Counted from the stretch's first letter, positions 17,919 to 27,240 are shown. The stretch: DNA of 64,000 nucleotides from UBA11606 sp049437325 (GCA_049437325.1 JBMTIM010000005.1:20587-84586); one strand, 5' to 3'. The notes: a model not told the origin generated them from the sequence alone. Numbers and translations are program-made.

Positions 17919-17978
17919 GTCGAGATACTGGCACGGAGGTGCTCGGCCATGAGGTTCGTTGCAGTGATGGCGGGAACC

Positions 17979-19103
17979 TCAGCGTCGAATGGGCTGGAGT
18001 CGCCGGTAGGTGGCGACCCGCCACATCCATTCGACGGGCCCGAAACAGAACCGCGAAAGCCATGGCCGCGACCACGCAAGCTGCACTGTCCACACCCCAA
18101 CGACGAACAGCAGGAGCTGTGTGCGTCCCAATGTGCCGAACTCGAAGATGCCGTCGAGCACGAGCAAGCCGAGCACCGTCTGAGTGAGGTAGTTGGTGAG
18201 CGCCATGCGGCCAACAGCTCGCACCCGTTCGTGGAGCCATGTCGCACGCCTCTGGTTCCACAGGGTGATCAGAGCCATGTAGCTGATTGCCAGTGGTGCT
18301 GTTGCAAGAATGTTCGGAACGGCACCGATCAGAGCGACGTCACCGTTCCAGTTGTTCGACGAGTGGATCACCACGCCGGCGATCGACAGCGGCAGACCCA
18401 ACCCGAGCCCGCCGAGCGCCAGTCGTCGGTAGAAGGCTGCCGGTCGTGTGCCCTGCACGATCTCGGTTCGAAACAGAGCGACACCGATCAGCATCATTCC
18501 GAGACCGCGGCCGCCGACGTCGACGATGAAGGCCAATTCGACGGGATCGCTCATCGAGACGCGCTCGTTCAGCCAGTAGTCACCCAGATCGGCGGACGGA
18601 TCGATGACCATCTGGGTCCCTGTCATCCAGAGTGCGGATACTGCGAGACAGGCGGCGCCTGTGATGAAGAGGGTCCGAGCCGATCGCTTCCGGAGGAGAA
18701 GCAGAATCGGCGAGCACAGGGCGTAGAGCGTGAGGACGTCGCCGAGCCAGAACGCGGCGTGAACGAGGCCGATGCCGAAGAGCAGGAGGTTTCGCCACAG
18801 ACTGAGCAGTACCGGCCGGCGATCGTGCTGTTCGGCCCGATCGGCGAACAGCACGATGCCGGCACCGAACAGCAGCGAGAAGAGCGCCATCGCTTTCTGA
18901 TCGATGAAGACCTCGCCGATGATGCCGACCGCCTGGTCGAGCTGCGTCTGCGAACCTGCATAGTCGATGTTGAAGTAGGCGGGGGCAGGAAGCCCGAACG
19001 ACACGGCGTTCATCGCCAAGATGCCGAGGGTTGCAACGCCGCGCACAGTGTCGAGGTTGGTGATGCGTTCGCCGCTGCCCACCGGAGCGGCGCCATTGCT
19101 CAT
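17979..19103 (-). CDS. DUF418 multi-pass membrane protein
   Basis: 374 residues, about ten membrane segments. The opening ITNLDTVRGVATLGILAMNA and the ends MALTNYLTQTVL and FGPVEWMWRVATYRR are hallmarks of the DUF418/YeiB family, distantly related to acyltransferase-like membrane enzymes. Function unknown. ATG 19103 overlaps the stop of the LOG gene (ATGA). Confidence 0.9.
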   Translation of the reverse strand: MSNGAAPVGSGERITNLDTVRGVATLGILAMNAVSFGLPAPAYFNIDYAGSQTQLDQAVGIIGEVFIDQKAMALFSLLFGAGIVLFADRAEQHDRRPVLLSLWRNLLLFGIGLVHAAFWLGDVLTLYALCSPILLLLRKRSARTLFITGAACLAVSALWMTGTQMVIDPSADLGDYWLNERVSMSDPVELAFIVDVGGRGLGMMLIGVALFRTEIVQGTRPAAFYRRLALGGLGLGLPLSIAGVVIHSSNNWNGDVALIGAVPNILATAPLAISYMALITLWNQRRATWLHERVRAVGRMALTNYLTQTVLGLLVLDGIFEFGTLGRTQLLLFVVGVWTVQLAWSRPWLSRFCFGPVEWMWRVATYRRLQPIRR

Positions 19104-19696
19104 GCGAGGTCTTCTCCGATCCACTTGGGGTCGTGCGAACGCTCCCAGGAAGCGAGTTGGTCGAGGAGTCGGGCAGGGTCGGGATCGTCGAAGACGAGCG
19201 AGCGGTTCGTCGACTTCAGAATCGCACGGTCGACCATGTCATCGAACAGCGACAGGAGCGGCTGCCAGAACCTGCCGACGTCGAGTACCCCCACGGGTTT
19301 GGCAAGGAGTCCGATCTGGTTCCACGTCAGGGTCTCGGCGAGCTCCTCGAGTGTGCCGAATCCGCCCGGCAACGCGATGAATGCATCGGCGAGGTCGTAC
19401 ATGCGTGCCTTGCGTGCATGCATCGATGCCACCGTTTCGAGGCGGGTGAGACCTTGGTGGCCGACCTCGTCGGGAAAAAGGCCGTCGGGGATCACGCCGA
19501 TCACCGAGCCACCGGCTTCCATCACCGTGTCGGCGATGAGACCCATGAGTCCGACGGCGCCACCGCCGTACACCAATTCGATGTTGCGTTCGGCCAGCAG
19601 GCGGCCCAGGGCAACCGTGGCTTCGGTGACCGCCGGATCGGATCCGGGCGACGAGGCACAGAAAACACAGACGCGATGGATCCCGGCGGAAGCCAT
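19100..19696 (-). CDS. LOG-family protein (nucleoside 5'-monophosphate phosphoribohydrolase)
   Basis: 198 residues, Rossmann-like. It has the defining PGGFGTLEEL motif and GGGAVGLMG. Characterised relatives release the base from cytokinin riboside or other nucleoside monophosphates. First gene of the (-) run with DUF418 and the carotenoid oxygenase. Start ATG 19696, backed by the -10 box. Confidence 0.92.
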   Translation of the reverse strand: MASAGIHRVCVFCASSPGSDPAVTEATVALGRLLAERNIELVYGGGAVGLMGLIADTVMEAGGSVIGVIPDGLFPDEVGHQGLTRLETVASMHARKARMYDLADAFIALPGGFGTLEELAETLTWNQIGLLAKPVGVLDVGRFWQPLLSLFDDMVDRAILKSTNRSLVFDDPDPARLLDQLASWERSHDPKWIGEDLA

Positions 19697-19702
19697 GGCG
19701 TC

Positions 19703-19708
19703 ACACTA
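19703..19708 (-). promoter_or_regulatory. -10 box TAGTGT of the LOG gene
   Basis: TAGTGT, 6 nt before ATG 19696; serves the LOG-DUF418-carotenoid oxygenase run. Confidence 0.5.
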
Positions 19709-19801
19709 GCCATCGCTGCTCCTGCGCCCCGACGGGTCGTCGGGCTCTCGGGCCATGGGGCCGATCCGACTCGAGGAACGGGCCTCCCGGGTAGTCCCGG
19801 C

Positions 19802-19807
19802 TAGATT
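19802..19807 (+). promoter_or_regulatory. -10 box TAGATT of the acyl-CoA carboxylase genes
   Basis: TAGATT, 7 nt before GTG 19815. Confidence 0.55.
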
Positions 19808-19814
19808 CTTCGCC

Positions 19815-21374
19815 GTGACCGATTCGTCAATGCAAGCCAAGATCGACGACCTTCGCGACCGCAAGGAGGCGGCGCGGCACGCCGGGTCGGAGCGATCGGT
19901 CCAGCGTCAGCACGACAAGGGAAAGATGCTGGCTCGGGAGCGCATCGACTATCTGCTCGACCCCGGCTCGTTCCACGAGCTCGACATGCTTGCTCGTCAC
20001 CGAGCTCCCGACGATGCCGGTCTCGCTGAGCGGCCCTACACCGACGGTGTCATCACCGGATGGGGAACCGTCGAGGGCCGCAAGGTGTTCGTCTTCTCCC
20101 AAGACTTCACCGTGATGGGGGGCGCACTCGGCGAGGTGTTCGCCGAGAAGCTTCACAAGGTGATGGATCTCGCCCTTGCCACGGGAGCGCCGATGGTGGG
20201 CCTCAACGACGGTGCCGGGGCCAGAATTCAGGAAGGCGTCGTGAGCCTCGACGGGTATGGCGGCATCTTCTACCGCAATGTCCAGGCATCGGGTGTCATT
20301 CCTCAGATCTCGGTCATCCTCGGGCCGTGCGCCGGTGGTGCCGTCTACAGCCCGGCCATGACCGATTTCATCTTCATGGTGCGAGAGAAGTCGCACATGT
20401 TCATCACCGGTCCCGACGTGGTGAAGACGGTGACGGGTGAAGAGGTCAGCCTCGAGGATCTCGGCGGTGCTGGCTCCCACTCCACCAAGTCGGGCGTCGC
20501 CACGTTTGTCGCGAACGACGAAGAAGAGGTCCTCGATCAGGTGAAGAATCTGTTGGCGCACCTGCCCTCGAACAACCTCGAGACTGCGCCGATCATGCTC
20601 GGTGACGATGACCCGGATCGTTTCTGTCCCGAGCTCGACACGATTCTTCCCGAAAGCGCCAATGTGCCGTACGACATGAAGCAGGTCATCGCCTCGGTCG
20701 TGGATGACGGTGACTTCATGGAATACCACGCCTCATGGGGGCGGAGCATCGTGTGCGGATTCGCCCGTATCGAGGGCCGCAGTATCGGCGTCGTGGGGAA
20801 TCAGCCGATGATGCTGGCAGGTGTCCTCGACATCGAGTCGTCGGAGAAGGCGGCCCGCTTCGTTCGCACCTGCGATGCGTTCAACATCCCGCTTCTCACG
20901 TTCGTCGACGTGCCCGGGTTTCTTCCCGGGGTCGATCAGGAGTACGGCGGCATCATCCGTCATGGCGCGAAACTGCTCTACGCCTATTGCGAGGCGACTG
21001 TTCCGAGGATCCAGGTCATCACCCGCAAGGCGTACGGCGGAGCGTACGTCGTGATGGATTCCAAGGGTGTGGGTTGCGACATCTCCTATGCGTGGCCCAC
21101 CGCCGAACTTGCGGTCATGGGTCCCCAGGGCGCTGTCGAGATCATTCATCGTCGAGATCTGGCCGAGGCCAGCGATCCCGAAACCCGTCGAAACGAACTG
21201 GTTGCCGAGTATGCGAACCGGCTCGCAAACCCGTACCTCGCAGCCGAGCGCGGCTATGTCGACGACGTCATCGAGCCGGCCGAGACCCGCCGCAAGGTTG
21301 TCGCCGGGTTCCGTCTGCTCGAGACGAAGCGGGAAGAGGTTCCGGAGCGCAAGCACGGAAACGTTCCGCTGTAG
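19815..21374 (+). CDS. accD: Acyl-CoA carboxylase carboxyltransferase (beta) subunit
   Basis: 519 residues, carboxyltransferase half of an acetyl/propionyl-CoA carboxylase: it moves CO2 from carboxybiotin to the acyl-CoA. Signals: KMLARERIDYLLDPGSF, the acyl-CoA oxyanion region GPCAGGAVYSPA and the C-terminal VPGFLPGVDQEYGGIIRHGAK and RKAYGGAYVVM motifs. The biotin-carrying alpha subunit is not in the window. The epsilon subunit gene follows after 2 nt. Acetyl versus propionyl preference cannot be decided. Confidence 0.94.
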   Translation: MTDSSMQAKIDDLRDRKEAARHAGSERSVQRQHDKGKMLARERIDYLLDPGSFHELDMLARHRAPDDAGLAERPYTDGVITGWGTVEGRKVFVFSQDFTVMGGALGEVFAEKLHKVMDLALATGAPMVGLNDGAGARIQEGVVSLDGYGGIFYRNVQASGVIPQISVILGPCAGGAVYSPAMTDFIFMVREKSHMFITGPDVVKTVTGEEVSLEDLGGAGSHSTKSGVATFVANDEEEVLDQVKNLLAHLPSNNLETAPIMLGDDDPDRFCPELDTILPESANVPYDMKQVIASVVDDGDFMEYHASWGRSIVCGFARIEGRSIGVVGNQPMMLAGVLDIESSEKAARFVRTCDAFNIPLLTFVDVPGFLPGVDQEYGGIIRHGAKLLYAYCEATVPRIQVITRKAYGGAYVVMDSKGVGCDISYAWPTAELAVMGPQGAVEIIHRRDLAEASDPETRRNELVAEYANRLANPYLAAERGYVDDVIEPAETRRKVVAGFRLLETKREEVPERKHGNVPL

Positions 21375-21376
21375 TC

Positions 21377-21550
21377 ATGTCGTTCACCGTCGACCCGCAG
21401 CCCAGCGAGGAGGAGATGGCTGCCATTCTTGCGGCGTACGAGATCTTGTGGCCGCGTCCGAGTGCGGCGGTCTGTCCCGAACCGGCCGGTCGCTGGAGAT
21501 TCGCGAGTCGGTCGTGGGGTCTGCGACCGGCGTACGGTGGCTGGCGCTGA
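21377..21550 (+). CDS. accE: Acyl-CoA carboxylase epsilon subunit
   Basis: 57 residues. EEEMAAILAAYEILWP followed by a Trp-rich end (GRWRFASRSWG) matches the short AccE/PccE helper that activates actinobacterial carboxylase complexes. Placed 2 nt after the beta subunit. The stop TGA overlaps the ATG of a 10-codon mini-ORF leading to comB. Confidence 0.85.
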   Translation: MSFTVDPQPSEEEMAAILAAYEILWPRPSAAVCPEPAGRWRFASRSWGLRPAYGGWR

Positions 21551-21582
21551 TGCACTCGGTGCTGCGTTTCGTGCAGACATGA
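21550..21582 (+). CDS. 10-residue bridging mini-ORF between accE and comB
   Basis: ATG 21550 overlaps the accE stop (TGATG), and its TGA at 21580-21582 overlaps the comB ATG (ATGA). Peptide MHSVLRFVQT. If translated it would carry ribosomes from accE to comB; it may have no peptide function. Confidence 0.3.
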   Translation: MHSVLRFVQT

Positions 21583-22343
21583 CCGTGCCGCAGCTCACCA
21601 AGACCAACGAACAGGCCGGCCATCGGGTGCGCTTCGAGTGGGGCCGTGAAGGCATGACCGAACTGGCGCCGCACGTCGATGTCGTGATCGTGGTCGACGT
21701 GCTGTCGTTCACCACCTGCGTCGATGTTGCCCTCGGTCGTGGGGGAGTTGTCTTCCCGTACCCGTCGAGCCGAGACGGGGCAGCTTCCTTCGCCGATTCC
21801 GTCGATGCCGCCGTCGCCTCGAGCCGACGTGATGCCGGGACGTACTCGCTGTCACCGGCGTCGCTCGACGCACTGCCGGAGGGAACCCGGCTGGTGTTGC
21901 CGTCACCGAACGGCGCAGCGCTGCTCTTCGGCGCAATTGCAGCGGGTGCCGACGCCGTCGTTGCTGCCTGTATCCGAAACGGGGCTGCCATCGGTTCGTG
22001 GTTCGCCGATCAAGATGTGTCGGTCGCCGTGATCGCAGCGGGTGAGCGATGGGGTGATGCCGACACACCGATTCGTGTCGCCATCGAGGATCTTTGGGGT
22101 GCAGGCTGCGTGCTCTCGCTGTTCGAGCCGGCTGATCTTTCACCAGAGGCGAGAGTGGCGGCCAACGCGTGGCGGGCTGTCGAGGCCGACATCGTCGCCG
22201 AACTCCAGCACTGTTCGTCGGGTCGCGAACTCGTGTTCAACGGCTTCGAGAGCGATGTGCAGTTCGCAAGCGCAGCCCATGTCAGCGACTCGGTCCCGGT
22301 TCTCGTCGATCAACGGTTCGTCGATCTCACCGGTGCCGGGTGA
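21579..22343 (+). CDS. comB: 2-phosphosulfolactate phosphatase family (ComB)
   Basis: 254 residues. ComB releases phosphate from 2-phosphosulfolactate, a coenzyme M step in methanogens; bacterial homologues are thought to work in sulfolactate metabolism or an unknown dephosphorylation. Family marks: VVDVLSFTTCVDVAL, LPSPNGAALL and LVFNGFESDVQFA. No other coenzyme M or sulfolactate gene is nearby, so the substrate is open. ATG 21579 is the only in-frame choice near accE. Confidence 0.85.
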   Translation: MTVPQLTKTNEQAGHRVRFEWGREGMTELAPHVDVVIVVDVLSFTTCVDVALGRGGVVFPYPSSRDGAASFADSVDAAVASSRRDAGTYSLSPASLDALPEGTRLVLPSPNGAALLFGAIAAGADAVVAACIRNGAAIGSWFADQDVSVAVIAAGERWGDADTPIRVAIEDLWGAGCVLSLFEPADLSPEARVAANAWRAVEADIVAELQHCSSGRELVFNGFESDVQFASAAHVSDSVPVLVDQRFVDLTGAG

Positions 22344-22427
22344 CATCCAGCATCCACAGGACCATCTCGCAACCGAGAACGGCAGTGATGGGGCCCTGCT
22401 GCCGATGCAGACGGGCATCCAGAATGG

Positions 22428-23066
22428 TCAGTGCTGGCGGGTCGCAACGAAGACCCAGCCGTCGACGCCGGAGACGGGCATATGGGCGCCGTGCTCGCGG
22501 AGATCGAGTGAGATGACGCCATCGGCATCGAGTTGTTCGAGTTTGGGAACCAAGGTGTTCTCGTTCACGAAGACCTCGTTGACGCCGATGATCAGGGTGC
22601 CGCCCGGCGTGATGATCCGACAGATCTCGTCGAGAGCATCTGCGTAGACATGACCGAACGAAAAGACTCCCATCGCGGCGGCGGCGCCGTACGCCCCGTC
22701 GACGATGTCGAGCGGCTCGTTGAGGTCGGCGCTCCAAAGGTCTCGGTAGATCCCTGTCGCGTGGGCCCGCTCGATCATCTCGGGTGAGTAGTCGATGCCG
22801 TCGATGGTTTCGAAACCGAGGTCGGCGAGTTCACGACCGAGCAATCCGGTGCCGCATCCGAGATCGATGACCGGTGTGCGTCGGTCGACCACGTGAGCGT
22901 CGAAGGCCGCGCGACAGCGTGCCGGCATCGCGTAGGAGCGACCCTCGACAAGTTCTTCGTCGTAGGTCGCAGCCCATGCCGAGTAGAAGTCTTTCGTCTC
23001 GTGCTCTTCGATCGTGTAGGCGCGTTCGTAGAAACTCGAGACCGGTCGTTCGGCGTCGGCTCCCAT
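22428..23066 (-). CDS. Class I SAM-dependent methyltransferase
   Basis: 212 residues. SAM-binding motif I VIDLGCGTGLLGREL (about residues 65-80), then GIDYSPEMIERA and a PGGTLIIGVNE strand. Acceptor unknown. It starts 9 nt after the pheA stop and is probably co-transcribed with it; a link to aromatic metabolism is only positional. Confidence 0.88.
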   Translation of the reverse strand: MGADAERPVSSFYERAYTIEEHETKDFYSAWAATYDEELVEGRSYAMPARCRAAFDAHVVDRRTPVIDLGCGTGLLGRELADLGFETIDGIDYSPEMIERAHATGIYRDLWSADLNEPLDIVDGAYGAAAAMGVFSFGHVYADALDEICRIITPGGTLIIGVNEVFVNENTLVPKLEQLDADGVISLDLREHGAHMPVSGVDGWVFVATRQH

Positions 23067-23075
23067 GAGGGAGTT

Positions 23076-24008
23076 CTACTTGATTTGATTGCGGAGCGCT
23101 TCGAGCCACCGGTCGGCATGGGCGATCCCGTCTCGGTTGGCTTCCTGCACCTCGGCGGCTCCGTATGCCGAAGGATACGAGCCGAGGAACTTGACATTGC
23201 CCTGTTTCATGTGGATGTTGCGCAAGGCGTCACCGACGACTTCGTCGGAGATGTGGCCTTCGCAGTCCGCCAGGAAGCAGTAATCGCCGAGGCCTTTGCG
23301 GGTGGGCCGGCTTTCGAGGCGGGTCAGGTTGATGGACCGTGCTGCGAACTCTTGCAGGATGCCGACCAACGAGCCTGGAGCGTCCTCTCGCTGGTAGATC
23401 AGGATCGAGGTCTTGTCGTGACCGGACGGTGGAGTGATCCCGTCGCGTCCGACGAGTACGAAGCGGGTTTGGTTCTCGGGGTGATCCTCGATGTCTGCCA
23501 CGAGCACATCGAGGCCGTAGACCTCGGCGGAACGAGCGGGTGCCACGGCCGCTGTGTCGGTTCGGCCGCTCTCGGCGAGCTCGCGGGCTGCATCTGCTGT
23601 GGAGTTCGTCGCCTCGATCGCAGCATGGCCGAGTTGATCAGCCAGGAACCGACGGCACTGGGCGTACGCGATCGGGTAGGACCTGACGTGCTGGATGTCG
23701 GCGAGCTGCACCCCGGGGTGGACGAGCAGGTTGAGGCTGATGTTCATCACGACCTCACGCTGGATCAGCAATGCCTCCGCCTCGAACGCCAACGTGTCGA
23801 GGGTGGCGTTGACCGATCCTTCGATCATGTTTTCGATGGCAGCGAATCCATAGTCGACCTCACCGCGCTCGGCCGCACGCAGCACCTCGACGATGCTTCC
23901 CGCCGGGCGGAGCTCGAGTTCTGCAAGGTCGGGCTCACCGCACAGGGCCTGCTCGGTGAAGGTACCGGCCGGGCCGAGGTAGGCGATCGAAGCGGGATCG
24001 TTGCTCAC
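23076..24008 (-). CDS. pheA: Prephenate dehydratase
   Basis: About 310 residues, monofunctional: turns prephenate into phenylpyruvate for phenylalanine synthesis. The catalytic domain starts IAYLGPAGTFTEQAL and has YGFAAIENMIEGSVNATLD; the C-terminal ACT domain has the ESRP allosteric motif (LTRLESRPTRKGLGDYCFLADCEGH), so phenylalanine feedback is likely. Two adjacent GTG codons (24011, 24008) are possible starts; 24008 fits the -10 box spacing. Confidence 0.94.
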   Translation of the reverse strand: MSNDPASIAYLGPAGTFTEQALCGEPDLAELELRPAGSIVEVLRAAERGEVDYGFAAIENMIEGSVNATLDTLAFEAEALLIQREVVMNISLNLLVHPGVQLADIQHVRSYPIAYAQCRRFLADQLGHAAIEATNSTADAARELAESGRTDTAAVAPARSAEVYGLDVLVADIEDHPENQTRFVLVGRDGITPPSGHDKTSILIYQREDAPGSLVGILQEFAARSINLTRLESRPTRKGLGDYCFLADCEGHISDEVVGDALRNIHMKQGNVKFLGSYPSAYGAAEVQEANRDGIAHADRWLEALRNQIK

Positions 24009-24015
24009 CACGGAA

Positions 24016-24021
24016 AGGATA
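24016..24021 (-). promoter_or_regulatory. -10 box TATCCT of pheA
   Basis: TATCCT, 7 nt before GTG 24008; separates pheA from the sugar transporter genes upstream. Confidence 0.45.
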
Positions 24022-24049
24022 CGACCTCGTGGCAGCGCCGCCGCCGTCC

Positions 24050-25030
24050 CTATCCCTTGACGGAACCGGCCAAGAGACCGCGGACGAAGTATCGCTGGAG
24101 GCTGAAGAACACCACGAGCGGCACGAATGCCTGCACGAAGGCGCCCGCCGTGAGGAGGTGCTCTGTTCGGCCGAAGTCACCGGCGAGGTTCGCGATGCGC
24201 TGTGTGGTCGGGAAAACCTCGGGCGTCCCACTGTTGAGCATGATCACCGCAATCAGATAGTCGTTCCAGGTCCAGAGGAATTGGAAGATCGCAAATGCGG
24301 CAATCGCCGGCACCGACAACGGCAGGACGAGTCGCATGAAGGTGCTGAAGTGGTCGGCGCCGTCCACCCGAGCGGACTCGATCAGTTCGTCAGGCAGGCT
24401 CGACATGTAGTTGTGGAGCAGGAAGATCGCGAACGGCATGGCGAAGCCGGTGTGGGTGAGCACGACGGCCCACGGCCCTCCCGCCAAGTCGAAGTCGGGG
24501 ATGAGCGTGAGCGTTCGCTCGGTGAACGGCACCGTGAAGTGGGCCCCACCGAGGTACATCCGCAGCAGCGGAATGAGCGCGACCTGCAGCGGAATCGAGA
24601 GCAGCGCCACCGTGGCGATGAACAGGGGTTTGCGGCCTTTGAAGTCGATCCAGGCAAAGGCATATGCGGCGAAGCAGGCGATTGCGATCGGAATGATCGT
24701 CGACGGCACGGCGATGGCGAGCGACGAAATCACCGATGTCAGCATGCCCGATGCCTGGTCGTTGCTCAGGACGACGCAGTAGTTCTCGAGTACGTGGAAC
24801 AGGTCGTCGCGAAGGTATTCGTCGGGACAACCGGCCTCGAAGTTCCGGTCGGTATCCCACAACGCCTCCCAGAAGCCGGTTTGACGCTGGCGGGTGCGAC
24901 TGCGGAAGGAGTTGACGAACAGTGACAGTGAGGGAATCGTCCAGATCACGACGATGCCCCACATCGCCCACATCGGAACGTTGCTGAGTTTGCGGTAGGC
25001 GCGGTCGATCACGGAGTTGCCGTTCCTCAT
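24050..25030 (-). CDS. Carbohydrate ABC transporter permease, MalG type
   Basis: 326 residues, six or so membrane helices. The EAA loop that docks the ATPase reads LPDELIESARVDGADHFSTF, followed by FQFLWTWNDYLIAVI, a MalG signature. A periplasmic loop of about 50 residues after the first helix carries two cysteines (GCPDEY, ENYCVV). Its ATG overlaps the stop of the large permease gene. Likely sugar class: alpha-glucosides or similar, by inference. Confidence 0.92.
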   Translation of the reverse strand: MRNGNSVIDRAYRKLSNVPMWAMWGIVVIWTIPSLSLFVNSFRSRTRQRQTGFWEALWDTDRNFEAGCPDEYLRDDLFHVLENYCVVLSNDQASGMLTSVISSLAIAVPSTIIPIAIACFAAYAFAWIDFKGRKPLFIATVALLSIPLQVALIPLLRMYLGGAHFTVPFTERTLTLIPDFDLAGGPWAVVLTHTGFAMPFAIFLLHNYMSSLPDELIESARVDGADHFSTFMRLVLPLSVPAIAAFAIFQFLWTWNDYLIAVIMLNSGTPEVFPTTQRIANLAGDFGRTEHLLTAGAFVQAFVPLVVFFSLQRYFVRGLLAGSVKG

Positions 25031-27240
25031 GACTCCGCCTTCTGCATGTTGAAGACGTTGAAGATCAGCACGGGCGCAACGATGAGGAGAATGACCACTG
25101 CCATCGCGGAGCCGACGCCGCGGTTGAGGAACTGGAACGACTCGGTGATGAAGTCGTGGGCCAGCACGTTGGTACCGAAGTTGCCCCCGGTGCTGACGCG
25201 AACGATGTCGAACACCTTGGCCACGGCGACCAGAATCGTGGTGAGCACGACGCCAACGGTCGGCAAGATCTGCGGCAGCGTGACGTTGAAGAACTGCTCG
25301 GATTCGGTGGCGCCGTCGATGCGGGCCGCCTCATGGAGCTCCTCGGGCACCGCTTTGATCGCGGCCGACAGGATCACCATGGCGAAGCCGGTTTGGATCC
25401 AGATGAGAATGAACATCAGGTAGACGTTGTTGAACGGTTGCACCAGTTCGCGAAACGCAACCGCTTCGGCCTGGATGGAACCGTCGTCGTTGATCTGGAA
25501 GCCACCGAGATCTCGCAGGAGGATCTCGATGAACAGCCAGCCGGTGATGACCGCCATCACGCCGGCTGCTGCAAAGCCTTCGTCGCGCTGCCATCTCGCC
25601 CAGATCGTGAACCCGATCCGGGCGAGGATCGCTCCAAGGGCGATCAGCACGGCCCAGCGGATCCAGCCGGGGTAATCGGACCCCTCGACGCCGGCGTGGC
25701 TCAGATCGCCGAGCTCCACCCAAACGGCGTTGAGGACTCCGGTCTGCTTCTGACTGGTGTTCTTTGGAGCGTATTGGAGGCGCCAAATGACCGATGCGCC
25801 GACCATCGAGATCGCCATCGGCATGAACACGAGCGATTTTGCGATGCTCTCCCACCGGCCGGCCTTCTGGGAGAGAACCGCCATCGCCAAGCCGAGCGTG
25901 GTGGCGCCGATCGTGACGGTGAACATCCACCAGATGGTGTTCGGCAGTGTGCCGCGAATGACCGAGAAGAAGGCGAAGGCGATCAAGACGCCACCGACCA
26001 GGATCGATCCTCTCGAGGTGGGGGAGTGATCGAGGCCCCGGGTGCGGTTGCGGGTCCAGTTGATCGACGTGGCGATTGTGAAGCCGACAACGATCAGGAA
26101 CAGGCCGCCCCAGGTGAGTCGGCTGGTGAGGACGTTCCAGGTGCCATCGTCCCCGCTCCACGACCGCCAGTCGAGGAATCGCTCCGACCCAGCAAGTTCA
26201 CGGTAGTTGTCGAAGCCGACGAACTCCTCGCTGTCGCGATCCTGAAACGAGGTGATGATCGTCCGAATCGCAGGAACGATGAGATTGACGGTGAGGAAGG
26301 TCAGTGCCGGGGCCAGAAAGATGACGGCACGGGCGCGGCGGTCGAACGAGGCCATGCCGTTTGCGTCACGGGCCGGGGGCCAGCCGAACCGCAGGCCGAG
26401 GAGGCCGAGGGGGATCATGCACACCAACCGGGATGTTGTGGCCGAGCCACCGCTGAGGTCGGGAAGCAGCCAGCCGCCGGTGGTGGCCCCGAGCGCTGCG
26501 CCGAGCAGACATCGCTCGACGAGGACGTGGCGCTTGCCGGCAAGGTAGGAACTACCACCCACGACCGCGGCACCGATGACTGCCATCACTGCCACGGTGA
26601 CGAGCGACGCATCGGGTCGGTTTCGGAACAGCAGGTTGTCGCCGACGACCCAGCCACCGCCAAGTCCGATGAGGGTCGGAACGGCGAGGCGGACCCGGCG
26701 GTCGGCGAAACCCGTTGCCATGCCGGCGAGCGCACCGAGAACGGCACCGAGGATCGGCCACTCGACGAGACCGACCACACCGGTGGCGTATTCGATCAGC
26801 GTGGGGTCGGCGATCTTTGCGATGGCGTCGACCAGCGCTCGATCTTCGACGACGATCGTCTCGCCGTCATCGAGGATGAGCTGGAACTCACTGTCTGCGA
26901 CGAGCGCACCGACCGAGCGGTTCCCGCGGAGGAGACCAAACCCGATACCGCCGAGCAGCGCCCCGGTGAGGCTCCGGTAGGCCGTCCAGTTTCGTCGCGC
27001 CAGCGAAACCATGAGGTTGAGCGACACGAACACTGCGGCACTGGTTGCGACGACGACGACGATCCAGAACGTGATTCGGCCGAGGCGGCCGAGCTGCCCG
27101 ATGTTGGCGGAGGCGCCGACCAGGCCCAGCAGCAGGAGGCTGAGAACGATGCCGCGGACGCGGTTGCCCAGTTGCAGGCCCGACCGAGTGGTTTCGTCAG
27201 ATGTCAGCTCGGTTGCCGAGTCGTCGGCAACTGCGGTCAT
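25027..27240 (-). CDS. Carbohydrate ABC transporter permease, MalF type, with large N-terminal extension
   Basis: 737 residues, over twice the usual MalF-type length. The C-terminal ~430 residues hold the permease: LAPALTFLTVNLIVPAIRTI, then the EAA loop VPEELHEAARIDGATESEQF near residue 632. The first ~290 residues are an extra membrane domain with glycine-rich helices (LLGGIGFGLLRGNR, LAGMATGFADRR) and a soluble loop ADSEFQLILDDGETIVVEDR; I recognise no family for it. ATG 27240 is preceded by GGGGGAG. The start codon lies 110 nt after the binding-protein gene. Confidence 0.88.
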   Translation of the reverse strand: MTAVADDSATELTSDETTRSGLQLGNRVRGIVLSLLLLGLVGASANIGQLGRLGRITFWIVVVVATSAAVFVSLNLMVSLARRNWTAYRSLTGALLGGIGFGLLRGNRSVGALVADSEFQLILDDGETIVVEDRALVDAIAKIADPTLIEYATGVVGLVEWPILGAVLGALAGMATGFADRRVRLAVPTLIGLGGGWVVGDNLLFRNRPDASLVTVAVMAVIGAAVVGGSSYLAGKRHVLVERCLLGAALGATTGGWLLPDLSGGSATTSRLVCMIPLGLLGLRFGWPPARDANGMASFDRRARAVIFLAPALTFLTVNLIVPAIRTIITSFQDRDSEEFVGFDNYRELAGSERFLDWRSWSGDDGTWNVLTSRLTWGGLFLIVVGFTIATSINWTRNRTRGLDHSPTSRGSILVGGVLIAFAFFSVIRGTLPNTIWWMFTVTIGATTLGLAMAVLSQKAGRWESIAKSLVFMPMAISMVGASVIWRLQYAPKNTSQKQTGVLNAVWVELGDLSHAGVEGSDYPGWIRWAVLIALGAILARIGFTIWARWQRDEGFAAAGVMAVITGWLFIEILLRDLGGFQINDDGSIQAEAVAFRELVQPFNNVYLMFILIWIQTGFAMVILSAAIKAVPEELHEAARIDGATESEQFFNVTLPQILPTVGVVLTTILVAVAKVFDIVRVSTGGNFGTNVLAHDFITESFQFLNRGVGSAMAVVILLIVAPVLIFNVFNMQKAES

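Noticed and set aside
17915..17950. 11-codon frame ending in the carotenoid oxygenase start codon
   Set aside because: It overlaps the downstream start like the bridging mini-ORFs, but its ATG is about 30 nt away from the upstream stop, so the pattern is not met.
17460..19709. A 749-codon + strand frame opposite DUF418 and LOG genes
   Set aside because: Antisense shadow: the (-) strand holds PGGFGTLEE and DUF418 motifs, and the frame spans several genes.
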